From Paenibacillus sp. FJAT-29882 (GTDB lineage: Bacteria > Bacillota > Bacilli > Bacillales > DSM-1321): a stretch of DNA of 64,000 nt. Positions within the stretch are counted from its first letter, which is position 1. Each line of letters begins with the position of its first letter. This document shows, piece after piece, positions 35,786 through 49,524 of this stretch. Position numbers and translations under genes: made by a program. The notes beneath the pieces were generated by a model, which saw only the letters and a program-made list of their open reading frames with translations, made no database searches and was not told the DNA's origin. The stretch spans positions 1 through 64,000 of the forward strand of contig NZ_LMVB01000009.1 in assembly GCF_001510645.1 (NCBI RefSeq). Reading direction: 5' to 3'.

Positions 35786-36409
35786 ATGCCAAAAGTTACA
35801 TTGTTCAACCAAACTGGCTCAAAAGTTGGCGATATCGAACTAAATGAGTCGATTTTCGGAATTGAACCTAATAATTCTGTATTATTTGAAGCAATTATCA
35901 TGCAAAGAGCTTCTTTAAGACAAGGAACTCATAAAGTGAAAACTCGTTCTGAAGTTGCAGGCGGCGGTCGTAAACCATGGAAACAAAAAGGAACTGGACG
36001 TGCGCGTCAAGGTTCAATTCGTTCACCACAATGGCGTGGCGGCGGTACTGTATTCGGTCCGACACCAAGAAGCTACTCTTACAAATTACCTAAAAAGGTT
36101 CGTCGTTTAGCGATTAAATCTGCTTTATCGGCTAAAGTCCTTGAAGATAATGTATTAGTACTTGAAAACCTAGTTTTCGAAGCTCCAAAAACAAAAGAAT
36201 TTGCAGCTGTTCTTAAAGGACTTTCTATTGAAACTAAAACGTTGATCGTAACTGACGGTTTAGATGAGAAAGTTGCGTTATCTGCTCGTAACATCCCAGG
36301 TGTTACTGTTGTAGAGGCGAATGGTCTTAATGTTCTTGATGTTGTTTCACACAACAAATTGATCTTGACTAAATCTGCTGTTCAAAAAGTAGAGGAGGCT
36401 CTAGCATAA
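35786..36409 (+). CDS. rplD: Ribosomal protein uL4
   Basis: 207-residue uL4, which lines the nascent-peptide exit tunnel; the extended loop [19 protein letters not shown] is intact. In some bacteria L4 represses the S10 operon. The stop TAATG overlaps the start of rplW, indicating translational coupling. Confidence 0.97.
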   Translation: MPKVTLFNQTGSKVGDIELNESIFGIEPNNSVLFEAIIMQRASLRQGTHKVKTRSEVAGGGRKPWKQKGTGRARQGSIRSPQWRGGGTVFGPTPRSYSYKLPKKVRRLAIKSALSAKVLEDNVLVLENLVFEAPKTKEFAAVLKGLSIETKTLIVTDGLDEKVALSARNIPGVTVVEANGLNVLDVVSHNKLILTKSAVQKVEEALA

Positions 36410-36693
36410 TGGATGTTCGTGATATCATTAAGCGACCAGTAATTACAGAAGCTTCTTCAGACGCAATGGCTGAGAAGAAGTATACGTTTGAAGTTGATGT
36501 GAAAGCTAACAAGACTCAAGTTAAAGATGCTGTGCAAGCAATCTTTGACGTGCAAGTTGAAAAAGTTAACATCATGAACTACAAAGGTAAATTTAAACGC
36601 ATGGGCAAACATGCAGGTTATACAAACAAACGCCGTAAAGCGATTGTTAAACTAACTGCTGATAGCAAAGAAATCGAATTATTCGAAGCTTAA
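36409..36693 (+). CDS. rplW: Ribosomal protein uL23
   Basis: 94-residue uL23 at the tunnel exit, docking site for trigger factor and SRP. Starts [18 protein letters not shown]. Start overlaps the rplD stop by one base; AGAGGAGG lies inside the end of rplD. Complete. Confidence 0.97.
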   Translation: MDVRDIIKRPVITEASSDAMAEKKYTFEVDVKANKTQVKDAVQAIFDVQVEKVNIMNYKGKFKRMGKHAGYTNKRRKAIVKLTADSKEIELFEA

Positions 36694-36704
36694 TTCATTA
36701 GTGA

Positions 36705-37550
<846 letters not shown>

Positions 37551-37610
37551 CGGGATTGAACTACGGTTCATATATAGAGCCGTAGCACAATCACGAAGGG
37601 AGGTACACTC

Positions 37611-37889
37611 ATGGGTCGCAGCTTAAAAAAAGGTCCATTTGTTGATGAGCATTTGATCGTTAAGGTTGAAAAGTTAAATGAAACTGAGAAGAAACAAGTT
37701 ATTAAGACTTGGTCTCGTCGTTCAACAATCTTCCCACAATTTATCGGTCACACAATCGCTGTCTATGATGGTCGTAAACACGTACCGGTTTATGTAACGG
37801 AAGACATGGTAGGTCATAAACTTGGCGAATTCGCGCCTACACGTACTTATAAAGGTCACGCAAGTGATGATAAGAAAACAAGACGTTAA
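37611..37889 (+). CDS. rpsS: Ribosomal protein uS19
   Basis: 92-residue uS19 of the 30S head, contacting the A-site finger. Starts [15 protein letters not shown]; contains [23 protein letters not shown] precedes ATG 37611. A 60-base spacer from rplB carries a short repeat (TACGGTTC...GAGCCGTA) able to form a hairpin. Confidence 0.97.
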   Translation: MGRSLKKGPFVDEHLIVKVEKLNETEKKQVIKTWSRRSTIFPQFIGHTIAVYDGRKHVPVYVTEDMVGHKLGEFAPTRTYKGHASDDKKTRR

Positions 37890-37906
37890 CGAGAGGAGGG
37901 CATCTC

Positions 37907-38248
37907 ATGCAAGCAAAAGCTGTTGCTAGAACAGTTCGTATTGCTCCTCGTAAAGTCCGTTTAGTTGCAGATTTAATTCGAGGAAAACAATTAGGTGAAG
38001 CTGTAGCGATTCTTCGCTTAACTCCAAAAGCCGCTTCTCCAATCGTAGAAAAAGTTTTGAAGTCTGCTGTTGCAAACGCAGAACACAACTACGAAATGGA
38101 TATCAATAACCTAGTTGTTTCAGAGGCATACGTAAATGAAGGACCAACATTGAAACGTTTCCGTCCACGCGCAATGGGACGTGCGAGTGCGATTAACAAA
38201 CGTACTAGTCATATTACTATCGTTGTATCAGAAAAGAAGGAGGGGTAA
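37907..38248 (+). CDS. rplV: Ribosomal protein uL22
   Basis: 113-residue uL22 with the tunnel-lining hairpin ([20 protein letters not shown]), where macrolide-resistance changes occur; the loop looks wild type. GAGAGGAGGG precedes ATG 37907. Three bases separate it from rpsC. Confidence 0.97.
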   Translation: MQAKAVARTVRIAPRKVRLVADLIRGKQLGEAVAILRLTPKAASPIVEKVLKSAVANAEHNYEMDINNLVVSEAYVNEGPTLKRFRPRAMGRASAINKRTSHITIVVSEKKEG

Positions 38249-38251
38249 ACT

Positions 38252-39537
<1,286 letters not shown>

Positions 39538-39556
39538 TTGAGGGGAGGTTTGCAGA

Positions 39557-39820
39557 ATGAGCGAACGCAACCAACGTAAAGTATATACTGGACGCGTTGT
39601 ATCCGACAAAATGGATAAAACGGTAACTGTTCTTATAGAAACTTACAAAAAGCACTCACTATACGGTAAGCGCGTAAAGTATTCTAAGAAATTCAAGGCT
39701 CATGATGAGTTAAATGAAGCTAAAATTGGCGATGTAGTTAAAGTAATGGAAACTCGTCCATTATCCGCTACAAAACGTTTCCGTTTATTAGAAGTAGTAG
39801 AAAAAGCTGTAATTATCTAA
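39557..39820 (+). CDS. rpsQ: Ribosomal protein uS17
   Basis: 87-residue uS17, an early-binding 30S body protein with an OB fold. Conserved [12 protein letters not shown] and [19 protein letters not shown] segments. GGGGAGGTTT precedes ATG 39557. Confidence 0.97.
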   Translation: MSERNQRKVYTGRVVSDKMDKTVTVLIETYKKHSLYGKRVKYSKKFKAHDELNEAKIGDVVKVMETRPLSATKRFRLLEVVEKAVII

Positions 39821-39841
39821 TCTATGTTCGGATTAAGTTAA

Positions 39842-40231
<390 letters not shown>

Positions 40232-40273
40232 TGATAAATATCGTAAAAAGCCTTTCAAGGAGGTGCGAAGCTA

Positions 40274-40585
40274 ATGCATGTTAAAAAAGGTGACAAAGTC
40301 GTAGTCATCTCTGGTAAGGACAAAGGCAAACAAGGTACAATTCTTGTAGCATACCCTAAGAAAAATCGTGTGCTTGTTGAAGGAATTAATATCGTGAAAA
40401 AGCACTCTAAGCCATCTCAATTGAATCCACAAGGTGGAATCATCAGTAGAGAAGCTGCTATTCACGCATCCAATGTTATGCCACTTGATCCGAAAACAGG
40501 TAAGCCAACTCGTGTTGGTTATAAGATTGAAGACGGCAAAAAAGTACGCGTAGCTAAAATTTCAGGTGAATCTTTAGATAAATAA
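40274..40585 (+). CDS. rplX: Ribosomal protein uL24
   Basis: 103-residue uL24, an assembly initiator of the 50S subunit, with a KOW motif near the start ([16 protein letters not shown]). AAGGAGGTG precedes ATG 40274. Complete. Confidence 0.97.
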   Translation: MHVKKGDKVVVISGKDKGKQGTILVAYPKKNRVLVEGINIVKKHSKPSQLNPQGGIISREAAIHASNVMPLDPKTGKPTRVGYKIEDGKKVRVAKISGESLDK

Positions 40586-40614
40586 GTCATTAATGAAGGG
40601 AGGTACACTAAGTA

Positions 40615-41154
40615 ATGAACCGCCTAAAAGAAAAATTTCAAAAAGAAATTAGTCCTGCTCTAGTGAGCAAATTTAATTATAAATCAGTAATGCAAGTCCC
40701 TAAAGTGGACAAAATCGTTATTAACATGGGTGTTGGCGATGCAGTCTCAAATTCAAAAGCATTAGATGTTGCTGTTGAAGAATTGGCACTTCTATCCGGA
40801 CAAAAACCTGTTGTAACAAAAGCTAAAAAATCTATCGCAGGCTTCCGTCTACGTGAAGGTATGCCTATCGGTGCGAAAATTACATTACGCGGTGAGCGTA
40901 TGTATGATTTCCTTGATAAGCTAGTTTCTGTTTCTTTACCACGTGTACGTGACTTCCGCGGAGTTTCAAAAAAATCTTTTGATGGTCGCGGGAACTACAC
41001 TTTGGGTGTTAAAGAGCAACTTATCTTCCCTGAGATTGACTACGATAAAGTGAGCAAAGTTCGTGGTATGGATATCGTTATTGTAACGACTGCTAATACT
41101 GACGAAGAATCTCGTGAACTACTTACTCAATTAGGAATGCCGTTCCAAAAGTAA
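40615..41154 (+). CDS. rplE: Ribosomal protein uL5
   Basis: 179-residue uL5, which binds 5S rRNA and contacts the 30S head. Contains [10 protein letters not shown] and [24 protein letters not shown] precedes ATG 40615. Confidence 0.97.
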   Translation: MNRLKEKFQKEISPALVSKFNYKSVMQVPKVDKIVINMGVGDAVSNSKALDVAVEELALLSGQKPVVTKAKKSIAGFRLREGMPIGAKITLRGERMYDFLDKLVSVSLPRVRDFRGVSKKSFDGRGNYTLGVKEQLIFPEIDYDKVSKVRGMDIVIVTTANTDEESRELLTQLGMPFQK

Positions 41155-41179
41155 TCTCTAAGTAAAGGGAGGCGAAAAC

Positions 41180-41365
41180 GTGGCTAAAAAATCAATGATC
41201 GTGAAGCAAAAACGCGGAGCTAAATTTGGTGTTCAAGAGTACACACGTTGCGAACGTTGCGGACGTCCACACTCTGTATACCGTAAATTTAAACTATGCC
41301 GTATTTGTTTCCGTGAACTTGCATATAAAGGACAAATTCCTGGCGTGAAAAAAGCTAGCTGGTAA
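41180..41365 (+). CDS. rpsN: Ribosomal protein uS14, zinc-binding short form
   Basis: 61-residue uS14 of the zinc type, with cysteine pairs CERC (about 24-27) and CRIC (about 40-43), the main form in bacilli under zinc sufficiency. GTG start at 41180 after GGGAGGCG. In the spc operon between rplE and rpsH. Confidence 0.96.
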   Translation: MAKKSMIVKQKRGAKFGVQEYTRCERCGRPHSVYRKFKLCRICFRELAYKGQIPGVKKASW

Positions 41366-41395
41366 AACCCGATTATGGGAAGGAGGTAAATAATA

Positions 41396-41794
41396 ATGGT
41401 CATGACAGATCCTGTTGCAGATATGCTGACTCGCATTCGTAATGCGAATATGGTTCGTCACGAGAAATTGGAAGTTCCCGCTTCTAAGATCAAAAAGGAA
41501 GTTGCTGAGATCTTAAAGCGTGAAGGCTTCGTACGTGACGTTGAGTTAATTGAAGACAACAAACAAGGTATCATCCGCATCTTCTTAAAATACGGTGCAA
41601 ACAATGAACGTGTTATCACAGGACTAAAACGTATCAGTAAACCTGGTCTACGTGTTTATGCGAAAACTGGTGAGGTTCCACGCGTTCTTAATGGTTTAGG
41701 TATCGCAATTGTTTCTACTTCTCATGGAGTTTTAACAGATAAAGAAGCTCGCGCTAAACAAGTTGGCGGAGAAGTGCTAGCATACGTTTGGTAA
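41396..41794 (+). CDS. rpsH: Ribosomal protein uS8
   Basis: 132-residue uS8, central-domain assembly protein; in E. coli it is the spc operon repressor. Starts [18 protein letters not shown] second ATG two codons on is possible. GAAGGAGG precedes it. Confidence 0.97.
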   Translation: MVMTDPVADMLTRIRNANMVRHEKLEVPASKIKKEVAEILKREGFVRDVELIEDNKQGIIRIFLKYGANNERVITGLKRISKPGLRVYAKTGEVPRVLNGLGIAIVSTSHGVLTDKEARAKQVGGEVLAYVW

Positions 41795-41824
41795 TACATT
41801 TTCACAAGAATGGAGGTGCACTAA

Positions 41825-42361
41825 ATGTCACGTATAGGTAAAAAACCTATTGAAATTCCTGCTGGTGTAACAGTAACTATCAATGGTAGTGAAGTAGCTG
41901 TTAAAGGACCAAAAGGTGAATTATCTAGAACTTTCAATTCAGATCTTACAATTTCTATGGAAGAAAACGTGTTAACCGTAACACGTCCATCTGACGCAAA
42001 AGAACACCGTGCCCTTCATGGTACAACTCGTGCGGTTATCGCAAACATGGTTGAAGGTGTTTCTAAAGGATTTGAAAAAACTCTAGAACTTATCGGGGTA
42101 GGTTACCGTGCTCAAAAGCAAGGTAATAAACTTGTCCTAAGTGTAGGATATTCTCACCCGGTTGAATTCGATGTTGAACAAGGACTAGAAGTTGAAGTTC
42201 CTTCAAATACAAAAGTTATTATCAAAGGGATTAACAAAGAACGTGTTGGCGCATTAGCTGCTGATGTTCGTCAAGTTCGTCCGCCAGAGCCTTATAAAGG
42301 TAAAGGTATCCGTTACGAAGGCGAATTTGTTCGTCGTAAAGAAGGTAAAACAGGTAAGTAA
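41825..42361 (+). CDS. rplF: Ribosomal protein uL6
   Basis: 178-residue uL6 near the sarcin-ricin loop, two repeated folds, with the C-terminal signature [29 protein letters not shown] precedes ATG 41825. Complete. Confidence 0.97.
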   Translation: MSRIGKKPIEIPAGVTVTINGSEVAVKGPKGELSRTFNSDLTISMEENVLTVTRPSDAKEHRALHGTTRAVIANMVEGVSKGFEKTLELIGVGYRAQKQGNKLVLSVGYSHPVEFDVEQGLEVEVPSNTKVIIKGINKERVGALAADVRQVRPPEPYKGKGIRYEGEFVRRKEGKTGK

Positions 42362-42393
42362 TGTCGCCTGAGTAAATGAAAGGAGTGACGTAA

Positions 42394-42756
42394 ATGATTA
42401 CGAAGCTTGATAAAAACGCTACTCGTCAGAAAAGACATGCACGTGTTCGTGCAAAACTTTCTGGAACTGAAGCTCGTCCTCGTTTAAATGTGTTCCGTTC
42501 GAACAAACACATTTACGCTCAATTAATTGACGATGCAAATGGCGTAACTCTAGCAAGTGCTTCTACTCTTGATAAAGAGCTTAATATTGAAGCAGCAGGT
42601 AATGCAGAAGCTGCTAAACAAGTTGGCGCACTTATTGCTAAACGTGCAGTTGAAAAAGGACACAGCGCTGTTGTATTTGACCGCGGTGGATACCTTTTCC
42701 ACGGACGTGTTAAAGCATTAGCTGACGCTGCTCGTGAAAACGGCTTACAATTTTAA
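42394..42756 (+). CDS. rplR: Ribosomal protein uL18
   Basis: 120-residue uL18 that, with uL5, loads 5S rRNA on the 50S subunit. Basic N-terminus and [21 protein letters not shown]-terminus. AAAGGAGTGACG precedes ATG 42394. Confidence 0.97.
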   Translation: MITKLDKNATRQKRHARVRAKLSGTEARPRLNVFRSNKHIYAQLIDDANGVTLASASTLDKELNIEAAGNAEAAKQVGALIAKRAVEKGHSAVVFDRGGYLFHGRVKALADAARENGLQF

Positions 42757-42779
42757 TAGATAAAGGAGGGACAAAACTG

Positions 42780-43280
42780 ATGCGAGGTATTGATCCTAAT
42801 AAATTAGAACTTGAAGAGCGTGTAGTAACAGTTAACCGCGTAGCTAAAGTTGTAAAAGGCGGACGTCGTTTCCGTTTCACTGCACTTGTAGTTGTAGGTG
42901 ACAAGAATGGTCACGTTGGCTTTGGAACAGGTAAAGCACAAGAAGTACCTGATGCAATCCGTAAAGCTATTGAGGATGCTAAGAAAAATCTAGTAACGGT
43001 TCCTGTCGTTGGTACGACAATTCCACATCTAGTGAACGGTCGCTTTGGTGCAGGTCATGTCCTTTTAAAACCTGCTTCTGAAGGTACAGGAGTTATCGCT
43101 GGTGGTCCGGTTCGTGCGGTACTAGAATTAGGTGGAGTAAGTGACATTCTTTCGAAATCACTTGGAACGAACACGCCTATTAATATGGTTCGTGCTACAG
43201 TTGAAGGATTAAAGCAATTAAAACGTGCTGAGGACGTAGCAAAACTACGTGGTAAATCAGTAGAAGAACTGTTAGGATAA
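42780..43280 (+). CDS. rpsE: Ribosomal protein uS5
   Basis: 166-residue uS5 with dsRBD-like N-terminal domain ([20 protein letters not shown]) and C-terminal domain. The spectinomycin-relevant loop KVVKGGRR is wild type. AAAGGAGGG precedes ATG 42780. Confidence 0.97.
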   Translation: MRGIDPNKLELEERVVTVNRVAKVVKGGRRFRFTALVVVGDKNGHVGFGTGKAQEVPDAIRKAIEDAKKNLVTVPVVGTTIPHLVNGRFGAGHVLLKPASEGTGVIAGGPVRAVLELGGVSDILSKSLGTNTPINMVRATVEGLKQLKRAEDVAKLRGKSVEELLG

Positions 43281-43293
43281 GGAGGGAATATCA

Positions 43294-43476
43294 ATGGCAA
43301 ATAAATTAGAAATTACCCTCACTCGCAGCTTGATTGGTCGTCCGGATGACCAACGCGTTACAGTTAACACTCTGGGTTTACGCAAAATGCATCAAACAGT
43401 TGTTCATGATGATAACCCTGCGATTCGCGGTATGATTAACAAAGTTGCTCATCTTGTTACTGTAAACGAACAATAA
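43294..43476 (+). CDS. rpmD: Ribosomal protein uL30
   Basis: 60-residue uL30, the normal bacterial length, with [28 protein letters not shown] lies between rpsE and ATG 43294. Confidence 0.96.
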   Translation: MANKLEITLTRSLIGRPDDQRVTVNTLGLRKMHQTVVHDDNPAIRGMINKVAHLVTVNEQ

Positions 43477-43511
43477 AATAACTACCACTTAACAAGGAGG
43501 TGCCAACAACA

Positions 43512-43952
43512 ATGAAACTTCATGAATTAAAAGCTGCAGAAGGTGCTCGTAAAGAGCGTAAACGTAAAGGTCGCGGTATTGGTTCTGGCAACGGTAAAAC
43601 AGCAGGTAAAGGCCATAAAGGTCAAAATGCTCGTTCTGGTGGCGGAGTACGTCTTGGATTCGAAGGTGGTCAAACTCCTTTATTCAGACGTTTGCCTAAA
43701 CGCGGGTTTACGAACATTAACCGTAAAGACTATGCTATCGTAAATCTTGAAGTATTAAACCGCTTCGAGGATGGTACTGAGGTAACACCTGCTCTATTAA
43801 TTGAGACAGGTATTGTAAGTAAAGAAAAAGCAGGAATTAAAATTCTTGCTAAAGGCAATGTTGAGAAAAAGCTTACTGTTAAAGCTCATAAATTCTCCTC
43901 TACTGCAAAAGAAGCTATTGAAGCAGCTGGCGGTACAACTGAGGTGATCTAA
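43512..43952 (+). CDS. rplO: Ribosomal protein uL15
   Basis: 146-residue uL15, with a glycine- and basic-rich N-terminal extension penetrating the 23S core. ATG 43512 follows AAGGAGGTG at the usual distance; in-frame upstream codons at 43500 overlap the ribosome binding site. Its stop shares one base with the secY start (TAATG). Confidence 0.96.
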   Translation: MKLHELKAAEGARKERKRKGRGIGSGNGKTAGKGHKGQNARSGGGVRLGFEGGQTPLFRRLPKRGFTNINRKDYAIVNLEVLNRFEDGTEVTPALLIETGIVSKEKAGIKILAKGNVEKKLTVKAHKFSSTAKEAIEAAGGTTEVI

Positions 43953-45247
43953 TGTTTCAAACGATTTCCAACTTTATGCGCGTGGCTGATATAAGAAACA
44001 AAATTATGTTTACCCTTTTAATGCTCATCGTCTATCGCATCGGTACATTTATACCCGTACCGAATGTGAATGCCGATGTACTAAAGGCACAAGATCAGCT
44101 AAGCGTATTTGGTGTTCTTAACACTTTTGGTGGTGGAGCACTCCAAAACTTCTCTATCTTGGCTATGGGAATTATGCCGTATATTACGGCTTCGATCATT
44201 ATCCAACTTTTACAGATGGATGTTGTTCCAAAGTTCACTGAGTGGTCCAAACAAGGAGAAGCTGGACGTCGTAAGTTAGCTCAGTTTACCCGTTATTTCA
44301 CTATTGTACTTGGATTTATCCAAGCACTTGGTATGTCTTATGGCTTTAACAATATGTCTAATGGAATGCTTATCAAAAACGCTGGTGTTAGTACTTATCT
44401 GCTTATTGCACTAGTATTAACTGCTGGTACGGCTTTTCTCTTGTGGTTAGGAGAACTGATTACGTCCAAAGGAGTTGGTAACGGAATTTCCATTATCATC
44501 TTTGCTGGTATCGTTGCAGGTATGCCGACGACTGCAAACCAGATTTTTGCTCAGCAATTTGAAGATGCGGGAGACCAACTCTTCTTGAGGATTATTACAG
44601 TTGTTTTACTTTTAATTGCAGTGTTAGCAGTTGTAGTTGCTGTTATCTTTATCCAACAAGCACTACGTAAAATTCCGATCCAATACGCTAAGCGTGCGGC
44701 TGCTGGTCGTACACCAGCGGGAGGGCAATCTACACACTTACCGTTAAAAGTAAATGCTGCAGGTGTTATTCCTGTAATCTTTGCCATGGCATTTCTTGTT
44801 ACGCCGACAACAATCGCTTCATTCTTTGGCTCGAATAAGGTTACAGAATGGATAGCTAATAATCTAACTTATGAACACCCAATTGGTATGGTCATCTACG
44901 TGGCTCTTATCATTGCATTTTCTTATTTTTATGCATTTATTCAAGTTAATCCTGAACAAATGGCAGATAATCTGAAGAAACAGGGTGGCTATGTACCAGG
45001 TATCCGACCAGGAAAAGCGACGCAAGATTATGTGACAAGTGTGTTATATCGCTTGACTTTCGTAGGCTCGCTATTTTTAGCAGCTATTGCGATAATGCCA
45101 GTGATATTCATACAACTTGCTAACTTGCCGGCTTCGGCACAAATTGGTGGAACGAGTATCTTAATCGTTGTCGGTGTTGCACTTGATACGATGAAGCAAC
45201 TTGAATCACAGTTAGTAAAGCGTCATTATAAAGGATTTATAAAGTAA
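43952..45247 (+). CDS. secY: Preprotein translocase channel subunit SecY
   Basis: 431 residues with ten predicted membrane segments, the protein-conducting channel that works with SecE (17.2 kb here). Signature segments: TFGGGALQNFSILAMGIMPY near the plug, and the cytosolic loop GKATQDY near residue 352. Translationally coupled to rplO. Complete. Confidence 0.97.
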   Translation: MFQTISNFMRVADIRNKIMFTLLMLIVYRIGTFIPVPNVNADVLKAQDQLSVFGVLNTFGGGALQNFSILAMGIMPYITASIIIQLLQMDVVPKFTEWSKQGEAGRRKLAQFTRYFTIVLGFIQALGMSYGFNNMSNGMLIKNAGVSTYLLIALVLTAGTAFLLWLGELITSKGVGNGISIIIFAGIVAGMPTTANQIFAQQFEDAGDQLFLRIITVVLLLIAVLAVVVAVIFIQQALRKIPIQYAKRAAAGRTPAGGQSTHLPLKVNAAGVIPVIFAMAFLVTPTTIASFFGSNKVTEWIANNLTYEHPIGMVIYVALIIAFSYFYAFIQVNPEQMADNLKKQGGYVPGIRPGKATQDYVTSVLYRLTFVGSLFLAAIAIMPVIFIQLANLPASAQIGGTSILIVVGVALDTMKQLESQLVKRHYKGFIK

Positions 45248-45267
45248 TGGAGTTTTGGGGACAATGA

Positions 45268-45960
<693 letters not shown>

Positions 45961-46010
45961 GGTTTTAGAGAAATAAAACGACTCTTTAAAGAAGCTAGAG
46001 TCATTATATA

Positions 46011-46347
46011 GAGAGTTTAAAAGAAGCGCGTAACTTGTGCGTCTTTCAAACATCTCCCATGCTATTCAAACCTATGTTAAGGCTGGAAGCTTCTCTTTCA
46101 GTAGAGAGTATGGAGGCCACATAATCGGTCAAGACTTACATGAGGGCCAAATATTCCTCAAACCGATCCGCCTAAAACTTGGTTATCGGTAGAAGCCTGG
46201 TACGGTTACGCCCGTGTTTAAAGGCGCAATCTGAAAAAGCAGAGATGTGAAGACTTTAGAGGATGATGGACGAAAGTAAAGTTGACGGAAAGATGTGAAC
46301 CATTTTTTGGAGAGAGCTATATTTCCCACGGGTCTTTGTCTTCATTG
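46011..46347 (+). pseudogene. map: Decayed methionine aminopeptidase gene (map)
   Basis: This is the usual place of map, between adk and infA. The clearest piece is frame 46052-46192: ISHAIQTYVKAG, then REYGGHIIGQDLHEGQIF, then an in-frame TAG at 46190. These align to the Map segments SNISHAIQTYV, REY(V/G)GHG(I/V)GQDLHEDPQ and LKPG, including the conserved active-site region. Before it, in another frame, ESLKEAR (from 46011) matches EESLYKGLQEAK. After it KPGTV, DVKTLEDDGRK and RKDVNHF echo the C-terminal half, interrupted by several stops and shifts. The first half of the gene and any start codon are gone. The KOW-protein gene ybzG that follows map in B. subtilis is also not recognisable. 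The reading relies on my memory of B. subtilis Map. Confidence 0.88.
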
Positions 46348-46418
46348 ACAATGTATTGCAAAGGTGATATTGTTCATTTGCTAAATGGGTCCATGCATAG
46401 AGAAGGGAGAATCACTTA

Positions 46419-46637
46419 ATGGCGAAAGACGATGTAATTGAAGTAGAAGGCACAGTACAAGAGACTTTGCCAAATGCAATGTTTAAGGTAGAATTAGAAA
46501 ATGGTCATACTGTTTTAGCTCATGTATCCGGTAAAATTCGTATGCACTTTATTCGCATTTTGCCTGGAGATAAAGTTACGGTTGAGCTTTCCCCGTATGA
46601 TCTAACTCGCGGCAGAATCACATACCGATTTAAATAA
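46419..46637 (+). CDS. infA: Translation initiation factor IF-1
   Basis: 72-residue S1/OB-fold protein binding the 30S A site during initiation. Starts [22 protein letters not shown] and includes [25 protein letters not shown] precedes ATG 46419. The upstream remnant of map lies directly against it. Confidence 0.97.
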   Translation: MAKDDVIEVEGTVQETLPNAMFKVELENGHTVLAHVSGKIRMHFIRILPGDKVTVELSPYDLTRGRITYRFK

Positions 46638-46671
46638 TCTGGTTACGCTCCGATCTGTATAAGGAGGTTAG

Positions 46672-46791
<120 letters not shown>

Positions 46792-46814
46792 TATAGAAGG
46801 AGGTGCACACATCA

Positions 46815-47180
46815 ATGGCACGTATTGCTGGTGTTGATATTCCCCGTGACAAACGTATTGTCATTTCTTTAACATATATTTTCGGTATTGGAAAACAAAC
46901 TGCGATTAAAATTCTTGCAGATGCTGGTATTTCTGAACAAACTCGTACTCGCGACTTAACGGAAGATGAATTAAACAAAATCCGTGAAATCATCGATGCT
47001 TTAAAAGTAGAAGGTGACCTTCGTCGTGAAATTTCTCTAAATATCAAACGTCTAATGGAAATTGGTAGCTACCGTGGTTTACGCCACCGTCGTGGTCTTC
47101 CAGTTCGCGGACAAAATACAAAAAACAACGCTCGTACGCGTAAAGGACCTCGTCGTACAGTAGCTAACAAGAAAAAATAA
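46815..47180 (+). CDS. rpsM: Ribosomal protein uS13
   Basis: 121-residue uS13 of the 30S head, bridging to the 50S. ATG 46815 after GAAGGAGGTG gives [14 protein letters not shown]; the earlier in-frame ATG at 46803 lies inside the ribosome binding site. C-terminal basic tail with [11 protein letters not shown](N/R)TKNNAR. Confidence 0.97.
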   Translation: MARIAGVDIPRDKRIVISLTYIFGIGKQTAIKILADAGISEQTRTRDLTEDELNKIREIIDALKVEGDLRREISLNIKRLMEIGSYRGLRHRRGLPVRGQNTKNNARTRKGPRRTVANKKK

Positions 47181-47187
47181 TCAGTAA

Positions 47188-47592
<405 letters not shown>

Positions 47593-47771
47593 TTTTTCTG
47601 TATAAATTTTGTATTCATGTCTATAATGGGACATAATACTAAGTTTGCGTTCTAACAGAATGATTAATTCAGTTGTTGCTCACAAGCGGGAACGTATACA
47701 TGGGGAATTTCGGTTATAAGTTCGGATACTTACTAACCGGGGTTTCGACGTTTTGAAGGAGGGTTTGTTAA

Positions 47772-48716
47772 ATGATCGAAATAGAAAAACCAAAAATCGA
47801 AACGGTTGAAATCAGCGATGACGCCAAGTATGGCAAGTTCGTCGTAGAGCCACTTGAGCGTGGATATGGAACAACTTTGGGTAACTCCTTACGTCGTATT
47901 CTTTTATCCTCACTCCCAGGTGCTGCTGTCACATCTATACAAATTGATGGAGTGCTGCATGAGTTCTCAACAATTGAAGGCGTCGTAGAAGATGTAACTT
48001 CTATCATTCTTAATGTGAAAAAGCTTGCTCTAAAGATTTATTCCGATGAAGAAAAGACGCTTGAAATTGATGTGCAGGGTGAGGGAGTTGTTACAGCTGC
48101 TGATATCACTCATGACAGTGACGTGGAAATCCTTAATCCGGATTTACACATTGCTACTATTGGGAAAAATGGCCATATGCGTATGCGTTTAATGGCTCGT
48201 CGCGGCCGTGGATATACTCCTGCTGATCAGAACAAAAGAGAAGACCAGCCAATTGGTGTGATTCCAATCGATTCGATCTATACTCCTGTAGCTCGTGTTT
48301 CCTACCAAGTTGAAAATACTCGTGTAGGCCAGATGACTAACTATGACAAATTAACGTTTGACGTTTGGACAGATGGAAGCAATGGACCACAAGAGGCAGT
48401 TGCTCTTGGGGCTAAGATTTTAACAGAGCATTTGAATATTTTCGTTGGTTTAACTGATGAAGCTCAAAATGCTGAAATCATGGTAGAAAAAGAAGAAGAC
48501 CAAAAAGAAAAAGTTCTTGAGATGACTATCGAGGAACTAGATCTTTCTGTTCGTTCTTATAACTGCCTGAAACGTGCTGGAATTAATACCGTTCAAGAGC
48601 TTGCTCACAAAACGGAAGAAGACATGATGAAAGTACGAAATTTAGGACGCAAATCACTTGAAGAAGTGAAAGCGAAACTTGAAGAATTAGGCTTAGGTCT
48701 TCGTAAAGATGACTGA
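47772..48716 (+). CDS. rpoA: RNA polymerase alpha subunit
   Basis: 314 residues: N-terminal assembly domain ([20 protein letters not shown] near residue 30) and C-terminal domain binding UP elements and regulators ([17 protein letters not shown] near 255). GAAGGAGGG precedes ATG 47772. The 179-base spacer after rpsK contains TATAAT at 47622-47627 but no good -35, so an internal promoter is possible but not shown. Confidence 0.98.
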   Translation: MIEIEKPKIETVEISDDAKYGKFVVEPLERGYGTTLGNSLRRILLSSLPGAAVTSIQIDGVLHEFSTIEGVVEDVTSIILNVKKLALKIYSDEEKTLEIDVQGEGVVTAADITHDSDVEILNPDLHIATIGKNGHMRMRLMARRGRGYTPADQNKREDQPIGVIPIDSIYTPVARVSYQVENTRVGQMTNYDKLTFDVWTDGSNGPQEAVALGAKILTEHLNIFVGLTDEAQNAEIMVEKEEDQKEKVLEMTIEELDLSVRSYNCLKRAGINTVQELAHKTEEDMMKVRNLGRKSLEEVKAKLEELGLGLRKDD

Positions 48717-48803
48717 TGACTAGTTGGCTAAGCTAAACTAGGCATTTTACTGTAGGCCTCGAACAATGAATATTTAACTTCTATAGAAGGAGGGAATCTC
48801 TAA

Positions 48804-49166
48804 ATGGGTTACAGAAAGTTAGGACGCACTAGCGCTCAACGTAAAGCATTACTTCGTGATTTAGCTACTGATCTTATCATTCATGAGCGTATCGAAACTA
48901 CAGAAGCGCGTGCTAAAGAAATCCGTTCTGTTGTTGAAAAAATGATTACTCTTGGTAAACGTGGTGACTTACACGCTCGTCGTCAAGCAGCTAGCTTCAT
49001 CCGTAAAGAAGTGGCTAACGCTGAAAGCGGGCAAGATGCTCTTCAAAAATTATTCAGTGACATCGCTCCTCGTTACGAAGAACGTCAAGGCGGTTATACT
49101 CGTATTTTGAAAATGGGTCCACGTCGCGGAGACGCTGCACCAATCGTAGTTATCGAGTTAGTTTAA
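48804..49166 (+). CDS. rplQ: Ribosomal protein bL17
   Basis: 120-residue bL17 near the tunnel exit. Starts [29 protein letters not shown] precedes ATG 48804. Last gene of the alpha operon; two terminators follow. Confidence 0.97.
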   Translation: MGYRKLGRTSAQRKALLRDLATDLIIHERIETTEARAKEIRSVVEKMITLGKRGDLHARRQAASFIRKEVANAESGQDALQKLFSDIAPRYEERQGGYTRILKMGPRRGDAAPIVVIELV

Positions 49167-49187
49167 TAACAGCTTTGATGAGGGCTT

Positions 49188-49225
49188 AGGACAGTTGAAC
49201 AAAGACTTGTTCTTCGTCCTTTTCT
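49188..49225 (+). terminator. rplQ terminator
   Basis: Imperfect stem AGGAC..GAACAA / TTGTTC..GTCCT followed by a T-rich tail (TTTTCTTTT). Confidence 0.7.
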
Positions 49226-49389
49226 TTTATATACAACTAGAAAAGTCATACAAGAAATCGCTATTTGAGTGTTACGATGGCTGGTATGCAGAATGCTGTT
49301 ACCTTCACGTCTAGCTCAAGTACCCCTTCCCGCTTATGTGAAAGCGTAATAAGAATATACTCATTTATCGAAATGAGTATTTAGGAAAA

Positions 49390-49443
49390 GCTGCCCTTAA
49401 TTTACCGAAACATTTCGGTGGAAGGGGTGCAGCGTTTTTTTTT
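49390..49443 (+). terminator. Second, large terminator before ecfA1
   Basis: GCTGC and GCAGC close a long imperfect stem enclosing CCCTT / AAGGGG and ACCGAAA / TTTCGGT, followed by GTTTTTTTTT. Separates the ribosomal supercluster from the ECF module. The 150 bases between the two terminators hold no gene. Confidence 0.8.
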
Positions 49444-49524
49444 ATCCCAAAATATATAAGGTTTCATTTCAATATGAGCTGAGATAAGATAAGAAGAGGA
49501 TAGCTGAGGATAGGAGAGAGCACA

